A stretch of DNA of 64,000 bases from Taishania sp037189645 (GTDB taxonomy: Bacteria > Bacteroidota > Bacteroidia > Flavobacteriales_D > Crocinitomicaceae), in contig JBBCIY010000006.1 in the NCBI GenBank assembly GCA_037189645.1, forward strand, positions 1 through 64,000. Direction: 5' to 3'. Both the position numbers and the translations under genes were made by a program. Positions 26,765 to 35,547 of the stretch are shown here, one piece after another; the first letter of the stretch is position 1, and every line of letters starts with the position of its first letter. The notes below the pieces were generated by a model that saw only the letters and a list, made by a program, of their open reading frames with translations, did not search any database and was not told the DNA's origin.

Positions 26765-26795
26765 AAAAAGCCACATTACTTTTGTGGCTTTTTAT
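26765..26795 (+). terminator. intrinsic terminator between amn and the C1 peptidase gene
   Basis: AAAAAGCCAC and GTGGCTTTTT form a 10-bp stem flanked by A- and T-runs between two convergent genes, so it can act in both directions. Confidence 0.85.
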
Positions 26796-26842
26796 TTTCA
26801 TTTCACCTTTTCACAGGAAAAGAAGCAGAAATGCGTGTCCTG

Positions 26843-28420
26843 TTACTTATTGACCCCGATGACAAAATAAACAACCTGGTCTTCGTTGATCTCGGTACTG
26901 AAGCGAACGGTTTCATTTCCACTCAGCCTTAATCCCTGGCTTATCTTAGCACGGTACAATGTATTCAGCTTAGCTTCCAGTGTAGCACCCGACGCTTTGT
27001 TGATCTGCTCTTTCACAACATCGTAGTCAACCGGCTGACGGGTCACCAGGACGGCAAATTTATCCTTATCTCCTACTTCATCCGGCTGCATGGAATAATC
27101 GGAAGGGAATAAACGTGTTCCCGTAATACCGCAATAAGGAGAATGTTTCGGCGTATACGGGAACAATACGGAGACCGTCCCGTCGTTTTCCTGTCCGAAT
27201 ACATAGGTATAGCATTCCTGGTTATTCGTGAATTCAATTTTAAATTTATCTGTCGGCTTTACTTTACCGGTTGTTTCAAAGTAATGCCCCTCTACCTGCT
27301 TAAGAGCGATCGTTTTCTTCCCGTCGTTCAGTTCCAGTCCGAAGCTTCCGTCAAAAGACGATACTTCCTTTCTGCTTGCATCTCCCATCGGGTACAGGCC
27401 GTATGCTTCTACGTTAAACTCTTTGAAATCGGAATAACGGACCCAGGCAAAACCATTCTTGCCCCATTCCGCCCCCCATGAATTCATGATCAGGAAGGAA
27501 CCTCCCTCGTAGTAATCGTCATAGCCGACCACGCACATCGCGTGCCCCCCGAATCCCCGCTGGTGGTAATCCTGGGAGGTTGGATTCCAGAATTCTTTTC
27601 CCATCATATCCGACATGAACGAACCGCCTACCATCATCCCGATAATGACCGGTGAGCCTTTTGCCAGGTTTTGTTTCATTCCCAGCACTTCATAAGCTTT
27701 CCCTCTTTTCTCGTCTGTCAGACGCTGAAACCCTTTGATTCTGAACTGGCTTGCCTGCTGCTTCAACGAACCGGAAGGCTGCTCGGTACAGCTCTGATCG
27801 GTGTACCTGAACGAATTGAATGGAACCGCCCCGATTTCCATCATATTATCCATCGCATATTTGATGTAGGAGCCCTGGCATGTTTTGTGATCAATGCTGA
27901 TCTGGTTGTACATGAACGCGGGAGAGAACCTGATGTCATCCGGCTTTTTTCCGGTACGCTGCGCTTCTATGATGGTACGGGCAGCATACGCGCTCGCCCA
28001 TGCCACGCATGAGCCCTGCTTTCCCTGGTTCATAACGGACGGACAATATTTCTGCAGACTCACTTTCTCCGGAAGCGGATTTTTCCTGTTATCGGCCAAT
28101 GGTTCAAAAATCTCCGTTTCTTCGTAGATCTCCTTATTCATTTCCCCTCCCAGCGAAAAAGGCAGTCCGCCTTGATTCAGCAAGCTGTCAGACGAACACC
28201 CTCTGCCTCCGAAAAAGTACAGTGCCACACCGACAGCAACAGCAACCAGCAGTAATTTCGGATTTTTCAGCAGGTACGGCAGGAAATTCATCAGTAACCC
28301 GATCAACCCTCCGCCAAGTCCGCCGCCCGGAGCACCGGAAGAAGAACTGCCTCCTCCTTTGTAAGAACGTTTCGACTGATTTTTACCATCCGGGTCGTCT
28401 TTTACCATTCTGATCGCCAT
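26843..28420 (-). CDS. membrane-anchored papain-like (C1) peptidase with a DUF4384-like domain
   Basis: About 525 aa from MAIRMVKDDPDGK. A Gly/Ser-rich N-terminus (~20-40) is followed by one membrane segment (~55-71, LLLVAVAVGVALYFF) and a papain-like domain (~105-345). The Cys/His/Asn triad is complete: C138 (GKQGSCVAWASAYA), H293 (GGHAMCVVGYDDYY), N313 (IMNSWGAEWG). The C-terminal part (~385-525) resembles DUF4384 (YTYVFGQENDGTVSVLFPYT). The start at 28420 is preferred to 28450 because a TAnnTTTG box overlaps the longer start. The chain probably faces the periplasm, but N-in topology is inferred. The gene stands alone. Confidence 0.87.
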   Translation of the reverse strand: MAIRMVKDDPDGKNQSKRSYKGGGSSSSGAPGGGLGGGLIGLLMNFLPYLLKNPKLLLVAVAVGVALYFFGGRGCSSDSLLNQGGLPFSLGGEMNKEIYEETEIFEPLADNRKNPLPEKVSLQKYCPSVMNQGKQGSCVAWASAYAARTIIEAQRTGKKPDDIRFSPAFMYNQISIDHKTCQGSYIKYAMDNMMEIGAVPFNSFRYTDQSCTEQPSGSLKQQASQFRIKGFQRLTDEKRGKAYEVLGMKQNLAKGSPVIIGMMVGGSFMSDMMGKEFWNPTSQDYHQRGFGGHAMCVVGYDDYYEGGSFLIMNSWGAEWGKNGFAWVRYSDFKEFNVEAYGLYPMGDASRKEVSSFDGSFGLELNDGKKTIALKQVEGHYFETTGKVKPTDKFKIEFTNNQECYTYVFGQENDGTVSVLFPYTPKHSPYCGITGTRLFPSDYSMQPDEVGDKDKFAVLVTRQPVDYDVVKEQINKASGATLEAKLNTLYRAKISQGLRLSGNETVRFSTEINEDQVVYFVIGVNK

Positions 28421-28447
28421 AGCTTTTACAATTAAACTGTTATGCTG

Positions 28448-28455
28448 CAAATGTA
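28448..28455 (-). promoter_or_regulatory. putative -7 box of the C1 peptidase gene
   Basis: On the minus strand TACATTTG matches TAnnTTTG exactly, 27 nt before the chosen start codon. Confidence 0.45.
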
Positions 28456-28511
28456 TAAGATTTTAGATTTCAAGTTTTGTTTTTTTATCCACAATAAACT
28501 GAATCTTTGAC

Positions 28512-28519
28512 TAAATTTG
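28512..28519 (+). promoter_or_regulatory. putative -7 box of the HipA-like/DUF3037 pair
   Basis: TAAATTTG matches TAnnTTTG exactly, 28 nt before the ATG at 28548. A -33 box at normal spacing is not evident. Confidence 0.45.
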
Positions 28520-28547
28520 TAATCATACATCTACATGCATCCATTCT

Positions 28548-29330
28548 ATGTTTGATTTAAGGACGGTCACCGTAACACAGTACATCACACCTTTACGGGA
28601 AGGAGGTTCCTTACCCGCTCTTGCCGAAGGATGCGATGAATTCAAATATGTTATCAAATTTCGCGGCGCAGGACACGGTGTAAAAGCGCTGATTTCTGAG
28701 CTGCTGGGTGGATTGATCGCCAAATACCTGGGACTTCCCGTTCCTGAGATCGTGTTCATCGAGCTGGATGAACGGTTCGGACAGACAGAAGCAGATGAAG
28801 AGATCCAGGACCTGCTGAAATTCAGCAAAGGACTGAACCTGGGGCTGCATTACCTCTCCGGGGCCATTACGTATGACGTTGCCAGCAATGACTGTGATGC
28901 CTACCTGGCTTCCAAGATCGTGTGGCTGGACAGCTTGATCACCAATGTTGACCGGACATTCAGAAATACCAACCTGCTCATCTGGCACAAAGAATTATGG
29001 TTGATCGACCACGGAGCCTCGTTCTATTTTCATCATTCGTGGGACAACTGGGAACAGACCTCCCTGACGCCTTTCACACTGATAAAAGACCATGCCCTGA
29101 TCTCAAAGGCGACAGAATTGCAGAGGGTCCATCAAGAATTTACCAGCCGGCTGAATGATGATGTACTGCGTTCCATCGTAAACGTGATCCCTGATGAATT
29201 CCTGAACTGGGAAGAAGGGCCCGGTAATGATGAGATCAGAGAGATTTATTTTAAATTCTTGTCTAACCGTCTGGCGCATGCCGACATCTTTTTAAAAGCA
29301 GCCGAAGATGCAGGAAAAGTTCGTATATGA
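28548..29330 (+). CDS. HipA-like kinase-fold protein
   Basis: A 260-aa, single-domain HipA-like protein. Kinase-fold landmarks are visible: a possible ATP lysine K37 (FKYVIKFRGAGHG), the catalytic-loop type motif NVDRTFRNTN (D135, N140) and the metal-binding LIDHGASFYF (D154). HipA proteins are Ser/Thr kinases, the best known being the toxin of hipBA; this short family lacks the HipA N-terminal domain and has no HipB-like DNA-binding partner here. It overlaps the DUF3037 gene by 23 bp, so the two are translationally coupled. The target is unknown. Confidence 0.82.
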   Translation: MFDLRTVTVTQYITPLREGGSLPALAEGCDEFKYVIKFRGAGHGVKALISELLGGLIAKYLGLPVPEIVFIELDERFGQTEADEEIQDLLKFSKGLNLGLHYLSGAITYDVASNDCDAYLASKIVWLDSLITNVDRTFRNTNLLIWHKELWLIDHGASFYFHHSWDNWEQTSLTPFTLIKDHALISKATELQRVHQEFTSRLNDDVLRSIVNVIPDEFLNWEEGPGNDEIREIYFKFLSNRLAHADIFLKAAEDAGKVRI

Positions 29331-29691
29331 ATATGCCGTTATCCGGGTGGTGCCAAAGGTAGAGCGTGAAGAATTCATCAACGTCGGCCTGATCCTTTTC
29401 AGCAAGCGCAAGCGGTATATCCGGTTCCGGTACCATATCCCTGAAGAAAAGATCCGTTGCTTCTGCTCTGAGTTCGATATTCAGCAGCTCCGTGAAAACC
29501 TGGAATCCTTCCAGAAGATCTGTACCGGTGTAAAAGACGGAGGACCTGTCGCACTACTTGAATCGGACGAACGTTTCCGCTGGATAACCGCAGTCAAAAG
29601 CTCCAGCATCCAGTCTTCGAGGCCTCACCCCGGATTGTCACAGGACCTGGACGCCACTTTTGAAAAGCTGTATAAAGAACTGGTACTGTAA
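29308..29691 (+). CDS. DUF3037 protein
   Basis: A 127-aa cytoplasmic protein with the DUF3037 signature: YEYAVIRVVPKVEREEFINVGLIL near the N-terminus, FSKRKRYIRFRY, and a C-terminal FRWITAVKSSSIQSSRPHPG motif. Function is not known for the family. It starts inside the end of the HipA-like kinase gene (23-bp overlap). From memory this neighbourhood recurs in other bacteria, so it is a candidate regulator or substrate of the kinase (inference). No terminator is evident after it. Confidence 0.85.
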   Translation: MQEKFVYEYAVIRVVPKVEREEFINVGLILFSKRKRYIRFRYHIPEEKIRCFCSEFDIQQLRENLESFQKICTGVKDGGPVALLESDERFRWITAVKSSSIQSSRPHPGLSQDLDATFEKLYKELVL

Positions 29692-29854
29692 TCCAGCTAT
29701 GTTGTCCGACCGTAAATGAAACGGATGTCACAGGAAGCACTGGTATGTGTAAAAAGGGAATACTGACAAGGAAGCTACCTCCTTCTATTTTTATTTTCAT
29801 TGATCTTTTCAGCGATCCTGTTTCTTACCTCGCACCCGCTTTGCCGGAAAATGT

Positions 29855-30412
29855 TTAACACCGACTCAGCAGCTCTTTCAGCTCACTCTGGATTTCATTT
29901 CCTTTATCGCTATTGTACCAGTTCTGCAATTCCAGCTTAATTCTTTCAAAATCCGCCTCTTCTTCTTTTAACCGGTTCATCAGCTGCTGAGCTCCTGAAG
30001 GGCGTGGCCCCCAGACAAACAAATCATTTCCCTGCTGATCCCTGCTGATCAGCTTCGGGATCGCTTTTCCCCCGTTGGTAAGGTAATCATTGATCAGGAA
30101 CGGCTCGGTATCACGCAATTGCAGTTCGTATGTAATCGTGCCGGACAATCCCGTCATTCTTACTAAAAAGGGTACAATATGGGAAGCATCACCGCACCAG
30201 GGTTCCGTGATAATAATCCAATGCTGTTTTACCCGGAGGTGTTCCAGTAACTGCTTCAATTCTTCCTCAATCACCATTGTTTTCATCCAGCGTTTCATCC
30301 TGGACTCATTCAATTTCGTGTAATTGAAATAATCGGGGTTGTCATAAGGAGCCTGAGGATGTTGCGCGGTCAGGATTTCCCCGAATAATTGCGTGTATGC
30401 GCTATAATTCAT
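29855..30412 (-). CDS. thioredoxin-family protein
   Basis: A 185-aa cytoplasmic protein of the thioredoxin-like group near Pfam Thioredoxin_9. The central segment WIIITEPWCGDASHIVPFL gives the beta-alpha-beta start, with an active-site-like WCGDAS that has only the first Cys. AIPKLISRDQQG supplies the cis-Pro strand. The missing second cysteine argues against a classical dithiol reductase. It is followed on the same strand by rpmE2 after a long gap; no operon partner is evident. Confidence 0.8.
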   Translation of the reverse strand: MNYSAYTQLFGEILTAQHPQAPYDNPDYFNYTKLNESRMKRWMKTMVIEEELKQLLEHLRVKQHWIIITEPWCGDASHIVPFLVRMTGLSGTITYELQLRDTEPFLINDYLTNGGKAIPKLISRDQQGNDLFVWGPRPSGAQQLMNRLKEEEADFERIKLELQNWYNSDKGNEIQSELKELLSRC

Positions 30413-30484
30413 CTTAATTATTTTCGATTAAAGTATTCTGCCAATTTACAGATAATTCCGGACGATCCGGAAAAACCGGGAAAC

Positions 30485-30516
30485 AAAAAAATCCCTCTGA
30501 ATTGACTCAGAAGGAT
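30485..30516 (-). terminator. intrinsic terminator of rpmE2
   Basis: On the minus strand ATCCTTCTGA / TCAGAGGGAT (10 bp, one G-U, 6-nt loop) is followed by seven T, 26 bp after the L31 stop codon. Confidence 0.85.
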
Positions 30517-30541
30517 CTCAGTATCTGTAAAAAATAAATTC

Positions 30542-30799
30542 TTATTTTCTGGAGTGACGTCCGTAACGGCTCTGGAATTTATCGATACGTCCTGCAGTAT
30601 CCACAAACTGAACAATTCCTGTAAAGAACGGGTGAGATTTGTGAGAAATATCCAATTTCACCAACGGATATTCATTTCCATCTTCCCAAGTGGTTGTTTC
30701 GTTTGAAGCTGCACAAGAAGGACATAAAAATGCGTAGTCGTTAGACATGTCCTTAAACACTACCAATCTGTAATCTGCCGGATGTATATCTTTTTTCAT
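30542..30799 (-). CDS. rpmE2: 50S ribosomal protein L31 type B
   Basis: An 85-aa ribosomal protein of the type B (longer) L31 group: MKKDIHPADYRLVVFKDMSN, then EYPLVKLDISHKSHPFFTG and the basic C-terminal RIDKFQSRYGRHSRK. A CPSC pair at about residues 26-29 is present; type B proteins usually lack the full zinc-binding cysteine set, and only two are seen here. It is monocistronic with its own terminator. Confidence 0.96.
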   Translation of the reverse strand: MKKDIHPADYRLVVFKDMSNDYAFLCPSCAASNETTTWEDGNEYPLVKLDISHKSHPFFTGIVQFVDTAGRIDKFQSRYGRHSRK

Positions 30800-30837
30800 T
30801 TTGAATTATATTATCAATTTCTCCCAAAAACGGAGTG

Positions 30838-30845
30838 CAAATTTA
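30838..30845 (-). promoter_or_regulatory. putative -7 box of rpmE2
   Basis: Minus-strand TAAATTTG, an exact TAnnTTTG match, 38 nt upstream of the L31 start codon. Confidence 0.45.
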
Positions 30846-30928
30846 AACAAAGTTTTTTAATTACCATACATTTATTGCAAAAATAAAATAACTATTCATT
30901 GTTTTCGTTATTTTTACATCAATATCTT

Positions 30929-32365
30929 ATGGAGAGAAACAAACAATACACCCATGGCCGGCAGTTGAAGTATACATTCCTGGCACTTACTGCTGTTTTA
31001 TTTTCAGTAGTGTCGCTCAATACTTCGTGTAAGAAAACGCTGCTCTTTTCCAAAGGGAGCCTTGAATTTTCAAAAGATACGGTCGTTTTCGATACCGTGT
31101 TCACTACGATCGGTTCCACCACACAGCAGCTGAAGATATACAACCGTGAATCGAACACAGTGCTGATCGAGCAGGTTGAATTAATGGGTGGAAGTTCCTC
31201 TCCTTTCCGGGTGAACCTGGATGGGTTGCAGGGAACAGTGTTTTCCAATATAGAACTGGAAGGCAAGGACAGCCTCTTCATGTTCGTGGAAGTAACACTG
31301 AATCCGAATGGAAGCAACAACCCGATGGTCATTGAGGATTCGATCCGGTTCAGAACCAATGGAAAAGATCAATATGTCATACTTGCAGCCTGGGGGCAGG
31401 ACATTTATTACCACTATTCGGACTTAAGCGGGTCTTCGAGCGGCTGGGATCTGAACGAAGGGCTCTGGCCAAACGACAAGCCTCATTTGATCTATGGTGC
31501 CGCATTCGTAGATGAGAACAAACAATTGACCATTCAGGCAGGAACAGAAATATACATGCATAAGAATTCATTCCTCTACGTGTATAAAGGAACGCTAAAC
31601 ATAGAAGGTGAGCATAACAATCCGGTGACCATACAAGGCGACCGCCTTGAAAGCAGCTACGCTGACGTGAGCGGGCAATTCTATGGTGTCTATTTCAACG
31701 AAGCAAAAACTTCAACAATTGAATATGCGATCATTAAAAACGGGACGACAGGCATTCACATTGAAAAAGACGGCAACAACAGTTCCAATCCTACCGTCAT
31801 TGTAAAAAACACGATCATTCAGAACAATGCGCATTACGGGATCATGAATTTTTCCGGCGGGAAAGTGGAAGCGGAAAACTGTGTGATCGCCAAAAACGGT
31901 TACCATGGATTCATTAACGTTGCCGGAGCAGGTTTCCAATTCAACCATTGTACGTTTGCAGGTTACGCCTCCGGGCAGGTCCAGCTTCCGGTCGTAGGGA
32001 TCAGCGATTTCTATACGGATTCCGATGGAGTAACAACAGTCACGGACATCAACGGAACCATACAAAACTGTGTTCTTTACGGGAACCAGGACAATGAAAT
32101 CGCGTTTAACCTGGATAATATCGGAACGAATACTTTTTCAATCACACACAGCCTGATAAAGCTAAAGGACGGAAGTAGCGAACCGTTTTATTCCAATATT
32201 ATCTGGAATACGGATCCGGCTTTTAAGAACCCGCAGGAATATGATTTTGACATCTGGTACACGTCACCGCTGATCAATGCAGGAATTGTCTCAAGTGCCA
32301 TCCATGACATCAACAATACACTCAGGGACAGCTGGCCCGATATCGGCGCTTATGAGTTTCATTAA
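30929..32365 (+). CDS. parallel beta-helix lipoprotein
   Basis: About 478 aa from the ATG at 30929. The signal sequence (TFLALTAVLFSVVSLNTSC) ends in a lipobox-like Cys near residue 35. An N-terminal beta domain (~40-150) is followed by a right-handed parallel beta-helix with pectate-lyase-like rungs: GTLNIEGEHNNPVTIQGD, TIEYAIIKNGTTGIHIEKD, NTIIQNNAHYGIMNFSGG, AENCVIAKNGYHGFINVAG. It ends DIGAYEFH, a motif common to these proteins. It is probably attached to the outer membrane; the ligand or substrate is unknown. It diverges from rpmE2. Confidence 0.82.
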   Translation: MERNKQYTHGRQLKYTFLALTAVLFSVVSLNTSCKKTLLFSKGSLEFSKDTVVFDTVFTTIGSTTQQLKIYNRESNTVLIEQVELMGGSSSPFRVNLDGLQGTVFSNIELEGKDSLFMFVEVTLNPNGSNNPMVIEDSIRFRTNGKDQYVILAAWGQDIYYHYSDLSGSSSGWDLNEGLWPNDKPHLIYGAAFVDENKQLTIQAGTEIYMHKNSFLYVYKGTLNIEGEHNNPVTIQGDRLESSYADVSGQFYGVYFNEAKTSTIEYAIIKNGTTGIHIEKDGNNSSNPTVIVKNTIIQNNAHYGIMNFSGGKVEAENCVIAKNGYHGFINVAGAGFQFNHCTFAGYASGQVQLPVVGISDFYTDSDGVTTVTDINGTIQNCVLYGNQDNEIAFNLDNIGTNTFSITHSLIKLKDGSSEPFYSNIIWNTDPAFKNPQEYDFDIWYTSPLINAGIVSSAIHDINNTLRDSWPDIGAYEFH

Positions 32366-32428
32366 CTCTGATAATTCGCTGTGTGCAGTCTTAATGATGG
32401 TTAATGACCATTTTACACATCATCATTA

Positions 32429-33235
32429 TTAAAAATACCAGACGTACCCGATATGGACATTAATGAATTTCAAAGGGGTACGATACACTTCCGCTATTTT
32501 ATGCTCGTGCAGGGAATTGGATGACACATTGACGAATTCTGCTGTCAGGTCCCTGTCATCCGCTCCGCCATGATGCGCATGGCCGTCCTGGTATACGCCG
32601 TGCTCACTTTCATTCATGTAACGGGTATTGATGTAATCGACTTTCTTAAAACTGCTCATATAGGCAACGGATACATACAACCGATTGTTGGAATATTCTC
32701 CTGAGATCAGCCGCTTTACATCGATCTCTACTCCCAGTTCTCCGCCATAGGTCAATCCTGACGACCGGTGTGTGATCCTGTTTTCCAGCGGCCTGCAATC
32801 ATCTATATCTTCAGGATCTGCTATACGGATACGGGAACGCAAAAAATTGACTCCGACCTGCGGGGTAACGTAGGCTCTGACCGGCCGGTAAAAGCTGGTG
32901 TAGTATATTTTCGTACCGAACTGTACTTTATTCATGCTGCTTTTGAACGTCACATCTGTTTCTGTAGAAGAAAACTCATCGAAAATAAATGTTTCCCTTG
33001 ATGTGCGGTAGTCATACATCCCGACATTTCCTTTCAATTCCAGAAACACAGGAATGCGATTGACCGGCTTGTAAGCGAATTGCAGCCCGATCCCGAAATT
33101 CGTTCCCATTTTAGGCATCTGCGAACGCAACGGGATTTCAGATGTTCCGAACAATCCGAACTGGAAATTGTACTCTCCCTGGGAAAACGACACCACAGGA
33201 AAGACAATAAGTAAAAAGAGGTAAAGATTTTTCAT
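32429..33235 (-). CDS. outer-membrane beta-barrel protein, function unknown
   Basis: About 268 aa from the ATG at 33235, with signal peptide MKNLYLFLLIVFPVVSFSQG. The rest alternates in amphipathic strands (FGIGLQFAYKPV, VQFGTKIYYTSFY, AYVTPQVGVNFLRS, RLYVSVAYMS) and ends INVHIGYVWYF with a terminal Phe, as expected for a BAM-assembled barrel. A His-rich loop (DGHAHHGGADD) sits near residue 215 and might bind metal (speculative). It lies 69 bp downstream of the LURP-like gene on the same strand. Confidence 0.75.
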   Translation of the reverse strand: MKNLYLFLLIVFPVVSFSQGEYNFQFGLFGTSEIPLRSQMPKMGTNFGIGLQFAYKPVNRIPVFLELKGNVGMYDYRTSRETFIFDEFSSTETDVTFKSSMNKVQFGTKIYYTSFYRPVRAYVTPQVGVNFLRSRIRIADPEDIDDCRPLENRITHRSSGLTYGGELGVEIDVKRLISGEYSNNRLYVSVAYMSSFKKVDYINTRYMNESEHGVYQDGHAHHGGADDRDLTAEFVNVSSNSLHEHKIAEVYRTPLKFINVHIGYVWYF

Positions 33236-33304
33236 AGCCCAAGTATTTAAGATGATACTTATACAATGAACAAAGATAGTGCCACACAGGAGATCCTTCA
33301 CCCG

Positions 33305-33952
33305 TTATCCCCTCTGGCGCTCCAGCAGCACCATCATCATCACAGAAAGCATAATCACCGTTTTGTCTTCTGTGGAAATTTTCCCCAATTGCTCCAGCTT
33401 AAATTTTCGTCCCCAAAAGGAACGCACCTTGGACAACCGAGCCACCAGATTCCCTTCCGTATCTTTGATCCCGTATTTCGGATGAAACAAATATCCTGTA
33501 AAAAATGACAGGACCGGGATCTCGCCGGCAAAACTGTCCCCGATCTTGGACCATGGATTTTCTTCTTTGAGCTCATAAACGGGCTGTTTTTCCATGTTAA
33601 AGATCGTATAACTCGCTCTCCAGATCGATTTCATCCCTTTTCGCCCCATGCTTCCGATCAATTTCCCTGATCCGGCCTCGGTAATCGTATAATGCGCATT
33701 GAAATCGATCCAACGGTCTGCCTTGATATGGTACAATTCCCTTCTCCTGGATTCATCGCTGAAAACAACCACGCTTTCCTTCAAACGCAGCATCTTCTGG
33801 CGGACATACGCTCTCACACTTCCCTTTCTGTCCTTCACGGTGAAATCATTGTGAATCGTTGTGATCCTGAATTGAAAATCCAACGGAAAATCCAGCTCAT
33901 TCAGGCTGCTCGTCTCTTTTTGAAAATCGTCCAATAAATCTTTACTGTTCAT
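33305..33952 (-). CDS. tubby/LURP-one-like (scramblase-fold) protein
   Basis: A 215-aa protein with the repeated strand-helix pattern of the LURP-one/phospholipid-scramblase fold: FQFRITTIHNDFTVKDRKGS, VRAYVRQKMLRLKESVVVFS, YTIFNMEKQPVYELKEEN and GIKDTEGNLVARLSKVRSFW. The C-terminus is hydrophobic (VIMLSVMMMVLL) and may be a membrane tail. The family is poorly characterised in bacteria. The fold call comes from pattern recognition only. Confidence 0.6.
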   Translation of the reverse strand: MNSKDLLDDFQKETSSLNELDFPLDFQFRITTIHNDFTVKDRKGSVRAYVRQKMLRLKESVVVFSDESRRRELYHIKADRWIDFNAHYTITEAGSGKLIGSMGRKGMKSIWRASYTIFNMEKQPVYELKEENPWSKIGDSFAGEIPVLSFFTGYLFHPKYGIKDTEGNLVARLSKVRSFWGRKFKLEQLGKISTEDKTVIMLSVMMMVLLERQRG

Positions 33953-33996
33953 ACGCCTGTGTTTGTGTTATCATTTGAAAAAAAACAAACCTGATC

Positions 33997-34026
33997 AAAA
34001 AAGGGTATTGAAATCCATCAATACCC
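33997..34026 (-). terminator. intrinsic terminator of the glutamate-synthase-like gene
   Basis: Minus-strand GGGTATTGA / TCAATACCC (perfect 9 bp, 6-nt loop) followed by six T, 22 bp after the stop codon. Confidence 0.88.
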
Positions 34027-34047
34027 TCAACATTCTCAAAATCCGGA

Positions 34048-35547
34048 TCAATTAGCGACAGGATACGGGTAGATATCCGAAAAATTAACCGGCTTCCCTC
34101 CTACCTGCTTATTGATCAGTGAACGGTTCAGATCTTCCAGCGACCTGCATCCGGCCGCAGAAAACAATCCCAGGAAATCTTTGATCGTTTCGTTCTGGTA
34201 ATTCTTCACCCGTTTCCATTTCTCTTCCACAACCAATCCTTTTACCTTAGAAGGCTGGTTGGTAGCAACTCCCGCAGGACACGTGTTTTTATGACAGGCA
34301 AGCGCCTGGATGCATCCAAGGGCCAGCATCATACCACGAGCAGAGTTACAGATATCTGCTCCCAGGGAGAGTGCTTTGAAAATATCGAATCCATCAACGA
34401 TCTTTGCAGAAGCGATGACACGGATGTCTTTTTTGAGGTCATACCTGATCAATGTGTCCACCACAAATGTCAATGCGTTTTCCAGCGGCATTCCTACGTG
34501 ATCGGAGAAGACGATCGGTGCTGCTCCCGTACCTCCTTCTGCTCCGTCAACTGTGATGAAATCGGGTTTTCTTCCCGTTCTCACCATTGTTTCGCAGATC
34601 TCTTCAAATTCTTTTGTATTACCGATACAGATCTTGAATCCTACCGGTTTTCCGTTGGCCAGCTCACGCATCCGGTCGATGAATGTCAACAGTCCTTCCG
34701 CATCAGAGAAGGCTCTGTGTCCCGGAGGTGAATCAACCGTTGTAAACGGTTCTACTCCACGGATCGCCGCAATTTCCAGGTTGTTCTTCGCTGCCGGAAG
34801 AATCCCTCCGTGCCCTGGTTTTGCTCCCTGGGATAATTTCAGCTCGATCATTTTAACTTCCGGGTAATTTGCCGTAATAATGAATTTTTCTTCATCGAAG
34901 TTTCCGTCAGCAGCACGGCATCCGAAATACCCCGTACCGATCTGGTAAACCAGGTCTCCCCCCATCCGATGGTAGGGTGAAATGCTTCCTTCTCCCGTAT
35001 TGTGGTAAAACCCTCCCGCCATTGCTCCTTTATTCAGCGCCATGACCGCGTTTTTGCTTAACGATCCGTATGACATTGCTGAAATGTTGAACAAAGCGGC
35101 ATCGTACGGTTGTGTGCATTTCTCACCTCCAAAACGAACCCTCGGCGCAGCATCCAGGTGATGAGAGGGATAAATGGAATGCTGGATCCACTCGTTCCCT
35201 TCAATGGATAAATCCAGTTCTGTTCCGAACGGGTGCTTATCATTCTGGAGTTTCGCACGGGAGTAAATGTAGGTACGCTGAGTTCTGTTCAATGGCTTCC
35301 CTTCTGTGTCCGATTCGATGAAATACTGGCGGATCTCAGGTCCGATTCCTTCCAGCATAAAACGCAAATGCCCGATAATAGGGAAATTCCTGAGAATAGT
35401 ACGCTTTGTCTGGGTAACATCGTAGATCCCGACTGCGGCCAGGAAGATACAGATTCCGATCAGCATCGGCCATGTCTGGAATACCAGTAAGAAAAGTACT
35501 ACTACAAGCGCTAATAATGAAGAAATAAAAACAATTACAGGTTTCAT
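34048..35547 (-). CDS. membrane-anchored FMN-binding glutamate-synthase-domain protein
   Basis: A 499-aa protein with two N-terminal membrane helices (~4-42), then the FMN/3Fe-4S synthase-type TIM barrel of GltB. Motifs: FNISAMSYGSLSKNAVMALN, GGFYHNTGEGSISPYH, MIELKLSQGAKPGHGG, DFITVDGAEGGTGAAP and the cysteine cluster ALACHKNTCPAGVATNQP. The glutaminase domain and NAD(P)H subunit of true glutamate synthase are absent, so ammonia channelling is not expected. Stand-alone proteins of this type are widespread, but their substrate is not established. Its cytoplasmic face is probably anchored to the inner membrane. Confidence 0.9.
   Translation of the reverse strand: MKPVIVFISSLLALVVVLFLLVFQTWPMLIGICIFLAAVGIYDVTQTKRTILRNFPIIGHLRFMLEGIGPEIRQYFIESDTEGKPLNRTQRTYIYSRAKLQNDKHPFGTELDLSIEGNEWIQHSIYPSHHLDAAPRVRFGGEKCTQPYDAALFNISAMSYGSLSKNAVMALNKGAMAGGFYHNTGEGSISPYHRMGGDLVYQIGTGYFGCRAADGNFDEEKFIITANYPEVKMIELKLSQGAKPGHGGILPAAKNNLEIAAIRGVEPFTTVDSPPGHRAFSDAEGLLTFIDRMRELANGKPVGFKICIGNTKEFEEICETMVRTGRKPDFITVDGAEGGTGAAPIVFSDHVGMPLENALTFVVDTLIRYDLKKDIRVIASAKIVDGFDIFKALSLGADICNSARGMMLALGCIQALACHKNTCPAGVATNQPSKVKGLVVEEKWKRVKNYQNETIKDFLGLFSAAGCRSLEDLNRSLINKQVGGKPVNFSDIYPYPVAN

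Noticed and set aside
28548..29691. Classical hipBA toxin-antitoxin operon
   Set aside because: There is no HipB-like helix-turn-helix gene, and the kinase lacks the HipA N-terminal domain; it was treated as a separate HipA-like/DUF3037 pair.
32397..32413. ATGGT-TAATG-ACCAT plus TTT as a terminator of the beta-helix gene
   Set aside because: Five weak pairs and only a short T-tract; not convincing.
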